Shown here: piece after piece, positions 55,368 through 64,000 of the stretch
How the letters are laid out: every line of letters starts with the position of its first letter
Position numbering within the stretch: the stretch's first letter is position 1
Assembly: GCF_002855575.1 (NCBI RefSeq)
Contig: NZ_PKRQ01000004.1
Span: forward strand, 124,001-188,000
Direction: 5' to 3'
Length of the DNA stretch: 64,000 nt
Source: Tabrizicola sp. TH137
Lineage (GTDB): Bacteria; Pseudomonadota; Alphaproteobacteria; Rhodobacterales; Rhodobacteraceae
Program-made: the position numbers and the translations under genes
Notes under the pieces: model-generated
What the model was told of the DNA's origin: nothing
Database searches by the model: none
The model's input: the letters and a program-made list of their open reading frames with translations, nothing else

Positions 55368-56549
55368 ATGTTCGACAAGCTGAAGGCGCAGCCGCAGGAC
55401 AAGATCCTGCAACTCATCGCCATGTATCGCGACGACCCCCGCACCACCAAGATCGACCTCGGTGTCGGCGTCTACAAGGATGCAACCGGCCTCACCCCCG
55501 TCATGCGCGCCGTCAAGGCCGCCGAGAAAAAGCTGTGGGAGACGGAAACGACCAAGACCTATACCGGCCTTGCAGGCGAACCCGCCTATAACGCCGCGCT
55601 TGCCTCCATGATCCTCGGCGACGCCGTCGATGCCTCCCGCATCGCCTCCGTCGCCACGCCGGGCGGCACGGGTGCCATCCGCCAGGCGCTGGAACTCATC
55701 CGCCTCGCCACGCCGGGGGCCACGGTCTGGATTTCCAACCCGACCTGGCCGAACCACCCCTCGATCATCCGCTATCTCGGCATGAACATGGCCGAATACC
55801 GCTATTTCGACGCCGCCACCCGCGGTGTCGATTTCACCGGGTTGATGGCCGACCTCGCCACCGTCAAGGCGGGCGATGTCGTCCTGCTGCATGGCTGCTG
55901 CCACAACCCCACCGGCGCGAACCTCGATTCCGCGCAATGGGACGGGGTCATCACCCTGCTGTCCGCCAAGGGGGCCATCCCCCTCGTGGACCTGGCCTAT
56001 CAGGGCTTCGGGGACGGGCTGGAAGAAGATGCCGCCGCCACCCGGCGCATCGCCGCCGCCTTCCCCGAAGTGCTGATCGCCGCCTCCTGCTCCAAGAATT
56101 TCGGGATCTACCGCGAACGCACCGGCATCCTCATCGGCATCGGCGCGGCCGCAGGCAAGGGCGTGCTGCAAGGCAACCTCAACTTCCTCAACCGCCAGAA
56201 CTACAGCTTCCCGCCCGATCACGGCGCGCGGCTGGTGACGATGATCCTCGAAGACGCCGCACTCCGCGCCGACTGGATGGCCGAACTGGAAGAGGTGCGC
56301 CGGAACATGCTCACCCTCCGCCAATCGCTGGCGGATGAGTTGCGCAAAGCCACCAACTCCGACCGTTTCGACTTCGTCGCCACCCATCGCGGCATGTTCA
56401 GCCGCCTCGGCCTGACCGAGGCGCAGGTGAACACACTCCGCGAAGATCACGGCATCTACATGGTGGGCGATAGCCGCATCAACATCGCGGGCCTCAACAC
56501 CCGCACCGTCCCGATCCTCGCCGCTGCCATCGCGCAGGTCGCGGGCTGA
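55368..56549 (+). CDS. Aromatic/aspartate-type aminotransferase
   Basis: A 393-residue class I PLP aminotransferase with Lys243 in SCSKNFGIYRERTG as the PLP lysine, TYTGLAGEPAYN and WPNHPSII near the N-terminal part, and RINIAGLN at the C-terminus. It is the TyrB/AspC type active on aromatic amino acids, aspartate and possibly cysteine. Its direct coupling with the sulfurtransferase suggests cysteine to 3-mercaptopyruvate conversion as one role. Confidence 0.92.
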   Translation: MFDKLKAQPQDKILQLIAMYRDDPRTTKIDLGVGVYKDATGLTPVMRAVKAAEKKLWETETTKTYTGLAGEPAYNAALASMILGDAVDASRIASVATPGGTGAIRQALELIRLATPGATVWISNPTWPNHPSIIRYLGMNMAEYRYFDAATRGVDFTGLMADLATVKAGDVVLLHGCCHNPTGANLDSAQWDGVITLLSAKGAIPLVDLAYQGFGDGLEEDAAATRRIAAAFPEVLIAASCSKNFGIYRERTGILIGIGAAAGKGVLQGNLNFLNRQNYSFPPDHGARLVTMILEDAALRADWMAELEEVRRNMLTLRQSLADELRKATNSDRFDFVATHRGMFSRLGLTEAQVNTLREDHGIYMVGDSRINIAGLNTRTVPILAAAIAQVAG

Positions 56550-56648
56550 CCCACACCGATCCCCCGGAAGCCCCCGCCAAGGTGGCTTCCGGGTCAAGAC
56601 CCGCACTGTTACGCTCCGGGCCGCTGTGTTCACGAGTGAGCCCTGTCC

Positions 56649-57995
56649 ATGTCCCGCATCCTCTTCCTGTCCGGCCCCTCCTTCGACATCACCGCCCTCT
56701 TCGACCGGCTGGCAAGCGCCCTGAAAGGCCCGGCCAGCCTTTCCGCCGACGGGCGGGTGATCCTCGGCACCGGGTCAGACTCCTTCGAACTTTCCGGCAC
56801 CGGCCTGCGGCTCGGGCTGCGTGACGGTCTCCCCACCCTCATCGCGGGCAGCGTCACTGCCATCGACTGGATGCAGGAGGGCACCCGCATCGCCGAACTC
56901 CACGGCCTCTCCCTGCGCGGCAGCCAGCTCCTCACCGCGACACGCGCCGACCGCGCGGGAACCGATCCGGCGGCGCTGGAAACGCTGCTCCTCGGCATCG
57001 ACTGGCAGATCACCGCCACCGCCGACAGCCCCTTCCGCCTGCTCCGTAGCCTCGGGACGGACGGGGTCCTGATGCAAACCACGGGCGACACGGTCCTTAC
57101 CCTGCGCAGCGCCGCCGACCGGATCGAATCCGGCACCGGCGATGACCGCATCTTCGGCGGCGCTGGCCGCGACCTTCTCGATGGCGGCGCCGGAAATGAC
57201 AGTCTCGACGGCGGCACCGGGAATGACAGCCTCGATGGCGGCACCGGCAACGACCTGCTCTATGGCGGCGACGGGAACGATATCCTGCGCGGCGGCAGTG
57301 GCGTGAACCAGCTTTGGGGCGGCTCCGGCAATGACACGCTGATCGGCGGCGACGACCGCGCAGAAGGCAGCTTTTTCTATGGCACCCTCTATGGCGGCTC
57401 CGGTCATGACCGGCTCTCGGGCGGCTTCCACATCCATGACAACACCGCCACGCTGGACGGCGGCACCGGCAACGACACCCTCACCGCCGGGGCGAGCATG
57501 ACGGCCTTCGGCGGCGACGGTCAGGACATCATCACCGTGGCCCCCGGCAACAACAACCCCTTCGCCCGCTTCACCGGCCATGGCGATGCCGGCCATGACA
57601 GCCTGACCGGTTCGCAGACGGAAGACCTGCTCTATGGCGGCACCGGCAATGACACGCTCGATGGCAATGGCGGCAGAGATAGCCTCTGGGGCGGCCGCGG
57701 CGCCGACATCTTCCGCTTCGACTCGCTGGATGATTTCTTCGTCTACATCCCCGGCGTGTTCAACCTGATCGAAAGAAAGATCATGGATTTCCAGCCCGGC
57801 GCCGACCGGATCGACCTTTCGGGTCTCGGTCTGCGCTACTTCGTCAACGGCGCGCCGGGCGAGGTCTTCATCAGCAACGGCCTCCTCCTCATCACCGCCC
57901 GCTTCGATGGCCTGTCTGGCTACTACGGCATCGCCCTCAGCTACCTCAACGGCCAGCCCTTCCCCGAACCCGGCGCGGACAGCTTCATCCTCTGA
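56649..57995 (+). CDS. RTX-type calcium-binding repeat protein
   Basis: A 448-residue protein with about ten GGxGxDxLx nonapeptide repeats (residues about 162-350), the DNA of which shows 27-bp near repeats (57160-57260). The C-terminus ([38 protein letters not shown]) is the typical RTX secretion region. The first 150 residues are not assigned to a known domain. No type I secretion genes are nearby. It probably is exported and folds on calcium outside the cell. Confidence 0.88.
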   Translation: MSRILFLSGPSFDITALFDRLASALKGPASLSADGRVILGTGSDSFELSGTGLRLGLRDGLPTLIAGSVTAIDWMQEGTRIAELHGLSLRGSQLLTATRADRAGTDPAALETLLLGIDWQITATADSPFRLLRSLGTDGVLMQTTGDTVLTLRSAADRIESGTGDDRIFGGAGRDLLDGGAGNDSLDGGTGNDSLDGGTGNDLLYGGDGNDILRGGSGVNQLWGGSGNDTLIGGDDRAEGSFFYGTLYGGSGHDRLSGGFHIHDNTATLDGGTGNDTLTAGASMTAFGGDGQDIITVAPGNNNPFARFTGHGDAGHDSLTGSQTEDLLYGGTGNDTLDGNGGRDSLWGGRGADIFRFDSLDDFFVYIPGVFNLIERKIMDFQPGADRIDLSGLGLRYFVNGAPGEVFISNGLLLITARFDGLSGYYGIALSYLNGQPFPEPGADSFIL

Positions 57996-58003
57996 CCCGA
58001 ACA

Positions 58004-58039
58004 GAAAAACGGCCCGCGGGGGGAGGATCCCGCGGGCCG
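58004..58039 (-). terminator. Terminator of amtB (minus strand)
   Basis: CGGCCCGCGGG (58010-58020) pairs with CCCGCGGGCCG (58029-58039). On the minus strand the stem is followed by TTTTTCTG, about 80 nt after the amtB stop. It lies 9 nt after the RTX gene stop and could also stop plus-strand transcripts weakly. Confidence 0.85.
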
Positions 58040-58117
58040 CTTCAGTTTCGCAAGGCAGGGGGGAGGACCCCGCCCCGCGCCGAAGGAAGGGGCCACCCGC
58101 AGGCGGCCCCGCCGATC

Positions 58118-59596
58118 TCACATGTTGTAGGCGCGCTCGCCGTGTTCCGCGACGTCCAGACCTTCGCGCTCCACTTCCGGCTTCACCCGCAGACCGATGG
58201 TCAGGTCCACCAGCTTGAAGAGGATGAAGGACCCGATGCCCACGAAGACCACCGTGAAGCAGACAGCCTTCACCTGCGCCATGAAGGCGGTGGAGAAGAC
58301 ATACTCGGCCACCTGCAACGTGCCGGGCTGCGAGATGTAGTCGGGGATGCCCGCACCACCCAGCGCCGGGTTCACCAGGATGCCCGTGCCCAGCGCGCCG
58401 ATGATGCCGCCCAGACCATGGATCCCGAACACGTCCAGCGAGTCGTCAAGCTGGAACTTGTTCTTGATGAAGCCCACGAAGGTAAAGCAGATCACGCCCG
58501 TCACCAGACCCAGCACGATCGCGCCCATCGGCCCGGCAAAACCTGCCGCCGGCGTGACCGCAACCAGACCTGCCACCACACCGGACACAAGGCCCAGCAG
58601 CGACGGATGACCCTTGGTCGCCCATTCCGCGAACATCCAGGCCACGCCACCCGCAGCAGCCGCCACGAAGGTGTTCACGATGGCCAGCGAGGTGATCGCA
58701 TTGGCTTCCAGGTTGGACCCGGCGTTGAAGCCGAACCAGCCAACCCACAGCAGCGCCCCGCCGATCATCGTCATGGTGAGCGAATGCGGCGCCATCGACT
58801 CCTTGCCATAGCCGATCCGCTTGCCGACCACGATCGCACCCACCAGGGCCGTGATGCCCGAGTTGATGTGAACGACGGTGCCACCGGCAAAGTCCAGCGC
58901 GCCCCAGTTCCAGATCAGCCCGTTCGCGGCCAGATTGGCAGCGGCGGCTTCGGCGGCAGCCGTGTCACCCGCAGCTTCGGCGATCAGAAGCGCCGTCTGC
59001 TGTTCGGCCAGGAAGTCCGGACCACCCCACCACCAGACCATATGCGCCATCGGGAAGTAGATGAAGGTCACCCACAGCACCACAAAGACGATGATGGCCG
59101 AAAACTTCACCCGCTCCGCAAAGGCGCCGACGATCAGCGCCGGCGTGATGCAGGCAAAGGTCATCTGGAAGGCGATGAAGGTATATTCCGGCATCCAGAT
59201 TCCGTTCGAGAAGGTCGGAACCAGCGTCGTGTAATCCACGCCCGCCAGGAACATCTTCGAGAAGCCGCCCACATAGGTATCCATCGCCCCGCCATACGAG
59301 AAGGCGAGCGAATAGCCATAGGTCACCCAGATCAGGCAGACGATGGCGGTGATGGCAAAGACCTGCGTCAGCAGCGACAGCATGTTCTTCGTCCGCACGA
59401 GGCCGCCGTAGAACAGGGCAAGCCCCGGAATCGTCATGAGAAGGACAACGATCGTGGCCACGCTCATCCAGGCCACGTCGCCCTTGTCCACGACCTTTTC
59501 ATAGACATAGGGCGTCAGCTCCTGCGCCATCGCGGGCAGGGCCGACAGGCCCGCGGCGATCGCGGACAGGCCCGAGAGTTTCAAAAAGCTCTTCAT
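58118..59596 (-). CDS. amtB: Ammonium transporter AmtB
   Basis: A trimeric ammonium channel of the Amt family. ATG at 59596 (492 aa) gives a signal peptide (LSGLSAIAAGLSALPAMA) that is followed by eleven hydrophobic helices. Conserved signatures include GLALFYGGLVRTKNML, and HINSGITALVGA with the pore region MVWWWGGP. It ends with a long tail (PEVEREGLDVAEHGERAYNM) that binds GlnK. It lies 28 bp after glnK. Confidence 0.97.
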   Translation of the reverse strand: MKSFLKLSGLSAIAAGLSALPAMAQELTPYVYEKVVDKGDVAWMSVATIVVLLMTIPGLALFYGGLVRTKNMLSLLTQVFAITAIVCLIWVTYGYSLAFSYGGAMDTYVGGFSKMFLAGVDYTTLVPTFSNGIWMPEYTFIAFQMTFACITPALIVGAFAERVKFSAIIVFVVLWVTFIYFPMAHMVWWWGGPDFLAEQQTALLIAEAAGDTAAAEAAAANLAANGLIWNWGALDFAGGTVVHINSGITALVGAIVVGKRIGYGKESMAPHSLTMTMIGGALLWVGWFGFNAGSNLEANAITSLAIVNTFVAAAAGGVAWMFAEWATKGHPSLLGLVSGVVAGLVAVTPAAGFAGPMGAIVLGLVTGVICFTFVGFIKNKFQLDDSLDVFGIHGLGGIIGALGTGILVNPALGGAGIPDYISQPGTLQVAEYVFSTAFMAQVKAVCFTVVFVGIGSFILFKLVDLTIGLRVKPEVEREGLDVAEHGERAYNM

Positions 59597-59624
59597 TGTT
59601 ACGGTTTCCCCTTCCCTGATGCTG

Positions 59625-59963
59625 TCAGAGCGCATCGTCATTGGTTTCGCCGGTGCGCACGCGCACCGCATGCTGGACGTCCAGCACGAAGATCTTCCCG
59701 TCGCCGATCTTGTCTGTCTTCGCGGTGCTGCGGATCGTCTCGACGACCTGATCCGCCAGACTGTCGGTGACCACGATCTCCAGCCGGACCTTCGGCACGA
59801 AGTTCACGGCGTATTCGGCACCACGGTAGATTTCTGTGTGTCCGGACTGCGAGCCGAAGCCCTTGATCTCGGTCACCATCATGCCCCGCACGCCGATGGT
59901 GGTCAGCGCCTCGCGCACCTCCTCCAGCTTGAACGGCTTGATTGCTGCAATGATGAGTTTCAC
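59625..59963 (-). CDS. glnK: Nitrogen regulatory PII protein GlnK
   Basis: PII protein (112 aa) that senses nitrogen status and blocks AmtB. The GTG at 59963 gives the conserved start VKLIIAAIKPFKLEEVREAL with GGAAGGGG upstream. Tyr51 in IYRGAEY is the uridylylation site, and the C-terminal region GKIFVLDVQHAVRVRTGE matches the family. The glnK-amtB pair is a standard nitrogen-regulated operon. Confidence 0.96.
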   Translation of the reverse strand: MKLIIAAIKPFKLEEVREALTTIGVRGMMVTEIKGFGSQSGHTEIYRGAEYAVNFVPKVRLEIVVTDSLADQVVETIRSTAKTDKIGDGKIFVLDVQHAVRVRTGETNDDAL

Positions 59964-60239
59964 GTCGTTCCCCTTCCATTGGCGAGGGCTCTTGCCGAAC
60001 CCTTGCGCCTCATGAAGGAGGACCGCGCCGCGCCTGCACAAGGAAACGACCCCGCAGACAGGGGTTCGAAACCGGCAATTTGCACAATTTTTGCACTTTT
60101 TGTGATGGATGATTAAATCTTAGGCGGATCACGTAAGCGAATCGTTGCCGATCCGTAAACACAATGGCGTCTCCACATTCCGCCTCTGTCACGCTACAGT
60201 GCAGAAAAATCAGCGCGCGAAAGACGGGCAGTAGAAGGC
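59964..60239. promoter_or_regulatory. Divergent glnK/mrcA promoter region
   Basis: The 276-bp gap has an unusually AT-rich block (about 60075-60125). Two copies of TTGCAC occur at 60080-60085 and 60091-60096, 11 bp apart, about 115 bp from glnK. They may bind a nitrogen regulator, but no known motif was matched with certainty. No RNA gene is seen. Confidence 0.45.
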
Positions 60240-62453
60240 ATGGCAGTATCCGGTAACGGGCGCGGACCCCGCGCCCCCCTTGTGGCGGACAGGCGCGTCA
60301 CGGCGTCGCGACCGGCCGCATCGCGCGGCCCCTCCGGCACGCGCTCCGGCGGCACGGGCGGCGGCAAGCCGCCCCGCCGCGGTGCCTCCCCCTCCGGCCG
60401 CCAACCGCGCCGCCGCGGCCCGATCGGCCGCTTCGTCTTCGGCATCCTCGGCTTCTTCTGGCGCATCATCTGGGGCCTGACCAAGACGGTCGGCTTCATC
60501 AGCGCCACCATCCTCGCCGCCGTCGTCTTCTACTTCTACGCCCAGCTTCCCCCGGTGACCGATCTGGCCGATGCCCGCTCGCGCGGCTCCGTCACCTTCC
60601 TCGATCACGAGAACAAGGTCTTCGCCTGGCGCGGCGAAACCTTCGGCGGCATGATCACCGCCGAAACCGTCTCGCCCTTCCTGCACGATGCCGTAGTCGC
60701 CACCGAAGACCGCCGCTTCTACCGCCATCTCGGCATCTCGCCGCGCGGCATCGCCTCGGCCATCCGCATCAACCTCGCCGAAGGGCGTGGCCCCTTCGAA
60801 GGCAATGGCGGCTCCACCATCACCCAGCAGGTGGCGAAACTCCTCTGCCTCGGCGTCCCCTACGATCAGACCCAGTGGAAATCCGAAGCCGAATACGAAG
60901 CCGATTGCCGGCGCGGCAGCATGTGGCGCAAGATCAAGGAAGTCCCCTACTCCATTGCGATGGAGTTGAAATACTCCAAGGAAGAGATCCTCACGATCTA
61001 CTTCAACCGCGCCTATCTCGGCGCCGGCGCCCGCGGATTCGAGGCCGCCGCCCAGCGCTATTTCGGCAAATCCGCCAATCAGGTGAACGCGGCCGAGGCG
61101 GCGATGCTCGCGGGCCTTCTCAAGGCCCCCTCCTATTTCGCGCCGACGAACAACATGGATCGCGCCCGCGCCCGCGCCAATGTCATCATTGGCCTGATGG
61201 AGGAACAGGGCTATCTCACCGCCGAACAGGCCAATGACGCCCGCACCAACCCCGCCCGCCTGTCCGAGGCTGCCGCCTCCCGCTCCGGCGGTTTCTTCGC
61301 CGATTGGGTCATGGAAACCGCCCCCGCCTTCCTCACCACCCAGACGACCGAGGATGTCATCATCCGCACCACGCTCGACCAGCGCCTTCAGAAGGCGTCG
61401 GAAGAGGCGCTCGCCTATGTCTTCGAAACGAAGATCAAGCAGGGCTCCAATGCCCAGGCCGCCATCGTGGTGATGTCCGCCGACGGCGCCGTCCGCGCCA
61501 TGGTCGGCGGTCGCAAGATCGAAGCGGCGGGCAGCTTCAACCGCGCCACGCAGGCCCTGCGCCAGACGGGTTCGGCCTTCAAGCCCTTCGTCTATGCCGC
61601 CGCGCTCGATTTCGGCTGGAGCCCCGAGGACTATGTCGAAGACACGCCCTACACCATCAACATTCCCGGCTCCGGCCCCTGGACCCCGAAGAATTACGAT
61701 GAGGAATTCAAGGGACTGATCACCCTCACCCAGGCCCTCGCCGAAAGCCGCAACATCCCCGCCGTCAAGGTGTCCGAAGCGGTGGGTCGCGAAAGGGTGC
61801 GCGAAATCGCCGCCGGCTTCGGCATCCGCAGCGACCTTGCCGCAGGTCCCGCCCTCGCCCTCGGCGCCTCCGAATCCACGCTGCTGGAAATGACCGGGGC
61901 CTATGCCGGCATCCTCAACGGCGGCTCCGCCGTCACCCCTTACGGCCTCGTGGAACTGCGCCTTCAGGGCGAAGAGGAACCGCTCATCGGCGCGGCAGGC
62001 GGCATGGGCGAACGGGTGATCCCGGAACAGGCCGCGCGCTATCTGACCTATATGATGACCAAGGTCATCGAAAACGGCACCGGCGGCCGCGCCCGGCTGG
62101 ACGACCGCCAGGCGGCGGGCAAGACCGGCACCACCCAGGCCGCCCGCGATGCCTGGTTCGTGGGCTATACCGCCGATTACGTGGCGGGGGTCTGGATGGG
62201 CTATGACGACAACACACCCCTCACCGGCGTCACCGGCGGCGGCCTTCCGGCCGAAATCTGGCACGAGGTGATGGTCCGCGTCCATGAAGGCGTCGCGCCC
62301 AAGCCCCTGCCGATGGACATTCCCGAACCCCGCAGCCCGCCGCAGCCGCAATACCAGGACCCGGGCCAGGTCGCCCAGCAGCCCAGCACCCGCGACCGGT
62401 CGCAGGAAGACCCGGTGGAGTCCCTGCTCAAGGATCTGCTCGGCATCTACTGA
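60240..62453 (+). CDS. mrcA: Penicillin-binding protein 1A (bifunctional)
   Basis: Builds and cross-links peptidoglycan. The 737-residue protein has a basic, Gly/Arg-rich cytoplasmic tail, one membrane helix (about 83-101), a transglycosylase domain with TEDRRFYRHLGIS and GGSTITQQVAKL, and a transpeptidase domain with SAFK (TGSAFKPFVYAAAL), SRN (AESRNIPAV) and KTGTT. A Pro/Gln-rich tail follows the last domain. It is divergent from glnK. Confidence 0.97.
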   Translation: MAVSGNGRGPRAPLVADRRVTASRPAASRGPSGTRSGGTGGGKPPRRGASPSGRQPRRRGPIGRFVFGILGFFWRIIWGLTKTVGFISATILAAVVFYFYAQLPPVTDLADARSRGSVTFLDHENKVFAWRGETFGGMITAETVSPFLHDAVVATEDRRFYRHLGISPRGIASAIRINLAEGRGPFEGNGGSTITQQVAKLLCLGVPYDQTQWKSEAEYEADCRRGSMWRKIKEVPYSIAMELKYSKEEILTIYFNRAYLGAGARGFEAAAQRYFGKSANQVNAAEAAMLAGLLKAPSYFAPTNNMDRARARANVIIGLMEEQGYLTAEQANDARTNPARLSEAAASRSGGFFADWVMETAPAFLTTQTTEDVIIRTTLDQRLQKASEEALAYVFETKIKQGSNAQAAIVVMSADGAVRAMVGGRKIEAAGSFNRATQALRQTGSAFKPFVYAAALDFGWSPEDYVEDTPYTINIPGSGPWTPKNYDEEFKGLITLTQALAESRNIPAVKVSEAVGRERVREIAAGFGIRSDLAAGPALALGASESTLLEMTGAYAGILNGGSAVTPYGLVELRLQGEEEPLIGAAGGMGERVIPEQAARYLTYMMTKVIENGTGGRARLDDRQAAGKTGTTQAARDAWFVGYTADYVAGVWMGYDDNTPLTGVTGGGLPAEIWHEVMVRVHEGVAPKPLPMDIPEPRSPPQPQYQDPGQVAQQPSTRDRSQEDPVESLLKDLLGIY

Positions 62454-62458
62454 CGCGC

Positions 62459-62495
62459 ATGAAAAAACCCGCCGGATCGCTCCGGCGGGTTCCAG
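62459..62495. terminator. Terminator between mrcA and mlaC
   Basis: AACCCGCCGGA pairs with TCCGGCGGGTT (62466-62491, loop TCGC). On the minus strand the stem is followed by TTTTTT, ending mlaC; on the plus strand it can act only weakly for mrcA. Confidence 0.85.
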
Positions 62496-62513
62496 ACGCC
62501 GCGCGCCGCAGGC

Positions 62514-63143
62514 TCAGAGCGTCTTCAGCTCCGCCACCAGCGCGTCGATATCGCCCCGGTTCTTGTCCAGGAGCGCGCCGATCTCCGTCCGCTCCGAGGC
62601 CAGCATGTTGACCCCTTCGATGATGATGTTGAAGAACAGGCTCCGCCCCGACTTGTCCGACACATGCCAGCGCAGATCGAAAGGCGCCTCGCCCTGCAAA
62701 TGGGCGACCGAGATCACCTCGAAATAGCTCTTGATCGGCCGCGCATCCACGACCTCGATCCGCCCGCCGATGAACTCGCGGAAACGGCGGCCATATTTCC
62801 GGCTGATATAGCCCTGATAGGCCTTGGTGAAGGCCGACAACTGCCCCCCGCTCGCCTGCCGCGCCGCCGGGCCCAGCGCCGACCGCGCGATCACCGGCAC
62901 ATCGGCATATTTCACGAAGACCCGCTCGAAATCGCCGAACATCTGGCCCTCCGACCGGCCCGAGGCGATGATGCCATTCACATCGGCCACCGCCTTGTCG
63001 ATCAGCGACCGCGCATCCTCCACCGTCAGGGCCAGCGCAGGCAGGGGCACCGCGAAGGCCGCCGTCGCCGCCAGTGCGATGGATGTGAAACTCCGGCGTG
63101 ACAGCCGGCCCGACAGACGGTCGGATGAGGGATCATTCGGCAT
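62514..63143 (-). CDS. mlaC: MlaC-family phospholipid-binding protein
   Basis: Periplasmic carrier of the Mla lipid transport system. From ATG at 63143 (209 aa) it has a Tat-type signal SRRSFTS followed by a hydrophobic stretch (IALAATAAFAVPLPALA). The mature part shows GQMFGDFERVFVKYADVPVIAR, YISRKYGRRFREFIG and NIIIEGVNMLASERTEIGALL, typical of MlaC/Ttg2. It overlaps the mlaA gene by 11 bp. Confidence 0.88.
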   Translation of the reverse strand: MPNDPSSDRLSGRLSRRSFTSIALAATAAFAVPLPALALTVEDARSLIDKAVADVNGIIASGRSEGQMFGDFERVFVKYADVPVIARSALGPAARQASGGQLSAFTKAYQGYISRKYGRRFREFIGGRIEVVDARPIKSYFEVISVAHLQGEAPFDLRWHVSDKSGRSLFFNIIIEGVNMLASERTEIGALLDKNRGDIDALVAELKTL

Positions 63144-63909
63144 AGGGATCCTCGAAATCAGCATAGGGGTCTTCGAAACCGGCCTCGCCTGCGGCAGCAT
63201 CCTGCCCAAGTTCGAACCGGCGGTTCTGGAGGTAAAGCAGACGCGCCTGCGCATAGCTGTCGGCGCTCTCGTAAAGGATGGAATCCACCGTATTGGTGTA
63301 ACGCGCCCGGTTGCTCAGCCCCGACGCGACCTTGGTCGCCGTCGCATAACCCGCCTCCGGGTTCGGCAAGGCCAGCCGCACCGGGTTCAGCGCCACATCG
63401 ACCACGATCCCCACCATGTCACGGCTCGTCGCAGGCCCCACGAAAGGCGCCTCGACATATTGCCCCTCCGGCGCGCCCCAGACATGCAGCGTCTCGCCGA
63501 AATCGGTCGGATCGCCCGCCACGCCCAGCGCCGTCGCCGGATCGAACAGCCCGCCGATGCCCACCGTGGAATTGATCGCGAAACGCAGCGTGTTCTCCGC
63601 CGCCTTGCCGATGCGGAACTGCAAAAGGTTGTTCACCACATCGCCGGGCGCATCCAGATTGGTGGCGAAATTGGAAATCCCCGTCTCCACCGGCTCCGGC
63701 AGGACACGGCTATAGGTCGTCGCCGTCGGGCGCAGAAGATAGCGGTCCAGACCCCGGTTGAACTCATGCACCTGCCGGTTCTGCACCTCGTTCGGATCAT
63801 CGACCCCCGAAGGAATGGCCGCAGGCCCGCAGGCCGACAAAAGCAGCGCCAGCATTGCCACCGCGCCCGCCGGACGACCCATCCCACCAAGAACTGAACG
63901 CTTCTCCAT
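63133..63909 (-). CDS. mlaA: MlaA/VacJ-family outer-membrane lipoprotein
   Basis: MlaA removes mislocalised phospholipids from the outer leaflet of the outer membrane. ATG at 63909 gives 258 residues with a lipoprotein signal ending in LLSAC. The mature part has NRQVHEFNRGLDRYLLRP, the VNNLLQFRIGKAAENTLRFAINSTVGIGGLFDPA core and the GAPEGQYVEAPFVGP segment. The C-terminal tail ends in two acidic DPYADFEDPYAE repeats. It is coupled with mlaC; MlaBDEF are not in the window. Confidence 0.92.
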   Translation of the reverse strand: MEKRSVLGGMGRPAGAVAMLALLLSACGPAAIPSGVDDPNEVQNRQVHEFNRGLDRYLLRPTATTYSRVLPEPVETGISNFATNLDAPGDVVNNLLQFRIGKAAENTLRFAINSTVGIGGLFDPATALGVAGDPTDFGETLHVWGAPEGQYVEAPFVGPATSRDMVGIVVDVALNPVRLALPNPEAGYATATKVASGLSNRARYTNTVDSILYESADSYAQARLLYLQNRRFELGQDAAAGEAGFEDPYADFEDPYAE

Positions 63910-64000
63910 CGCCCTCATCCGGTCCTGCGCGGCCCGGGCAAAGGCCCCGAACCTGTTCCAGCCATATGCCGCCACGCCCGCCAAGACAACCGCAACCCCG

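Noticed and set aside
56649-57995. RTX gene as foreign DNA
   Set aside because: GC content and codon use look like the neighbours and no mobility gene or junction repeat was seen.
60060-60110. Sigma-54 promoter for glnK
   Set aside because: TTGCAC repeats are present but no TGGCAC-N5-TTGC pair with correct spacing was found on the minus strand.

Overview
This 64 kb window comes from a GC-rich alphaproteobacterial chromosome, most likely a member of Rhodobacterales/Rhodobacteraceae. That rests on gene content and order seen here: the chvI-chvG-hprK-rapZ-EIIA-HPr operon beside pckA, a DUF6473 protein, a methylsuccinyl-CoA dehydrogenase with a long N-terminal extension, and the general protein style. 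It is inference, not a database match. There is no sign of a phage, plasmid, IS element, CRISPR array or integrase. Gene content is dense and mostly core.

Region 1 (1-23400) is the str/rif supercluster, all transcribed leftward: tuf copy 2, an acetyltransferase, tRNA-Trp, a large unknown membrane protein, secE, nusG, rplK, rplA, a glycosyltransferase-like gene, rplJ, rplL, rpoB, rpoC, a rhamnosyltransferase-like gene, an EamA transporter, rpsL, rpsG, fusA and tuf copy 1. Five non-translation genes interrupt the ancestral order. Transcription appears to be reset by internal promoters (upstream of rpsL and of rplJ, both with 17-bp spacers and leaders of about 220-230 nt) and by terminators or attenuators (after tuf2, secE, rplA, rplL and rpoC).

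Region 2 (23400-37750) holds a lipoprotein, a cytochrome P450, a parC-yjgN-M48 peptidase group, an SH3-domain protein, an SDR enzyme, a HIG1-type small membrane protein, a PduO-type cobalamin adenosyltransferase, etfB-etfA, a DUF6473 gene, 3-hydroxybutyryl-CoA dehydrogenase and a pseudouridine synthase.

Region 3 (37750-45510) is a tight regulatory operon: ChvI/ChvG two-component system, minimal HPr kinase, RapZ, EIIA-Man-like protein, HPr and a PlsC-like acyltransferase, divergent from pckA. A repeated 12-mer sits in front of the pckA promoter.

Region 4 (45500-64000) has a TauE/SafE permease, methylsuccinyl-CoA dehydrogenase, an MFS transporter, a lytic transglycosylase, dapA, a DMT transporter, smpB, mercaptopyruvate sulfurtransferase plus aminotransferase, an RTX-repeat protein, amtB-glnK, PBP1A and mlaC-mlaA.

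The metabolic genes fit acetyl-CoA/C2-C4 assimilation: adenosylcobalamin for the mutases, ETF and methylsuccinyl-CoA dehydrogenase, hydroxybutyryl-CoA oxidation, and PEP carboxykinase under a PTS/ChvGI switch. The least explained structures are non-coding: two intergenic arrays of four tandem hairpins sharing a TCTG/CAGA core, a dispersed GTAGGGCGGGG palindrome family, and a 186-bp tandem duplication that copied the last codons of the plsC-like gene.
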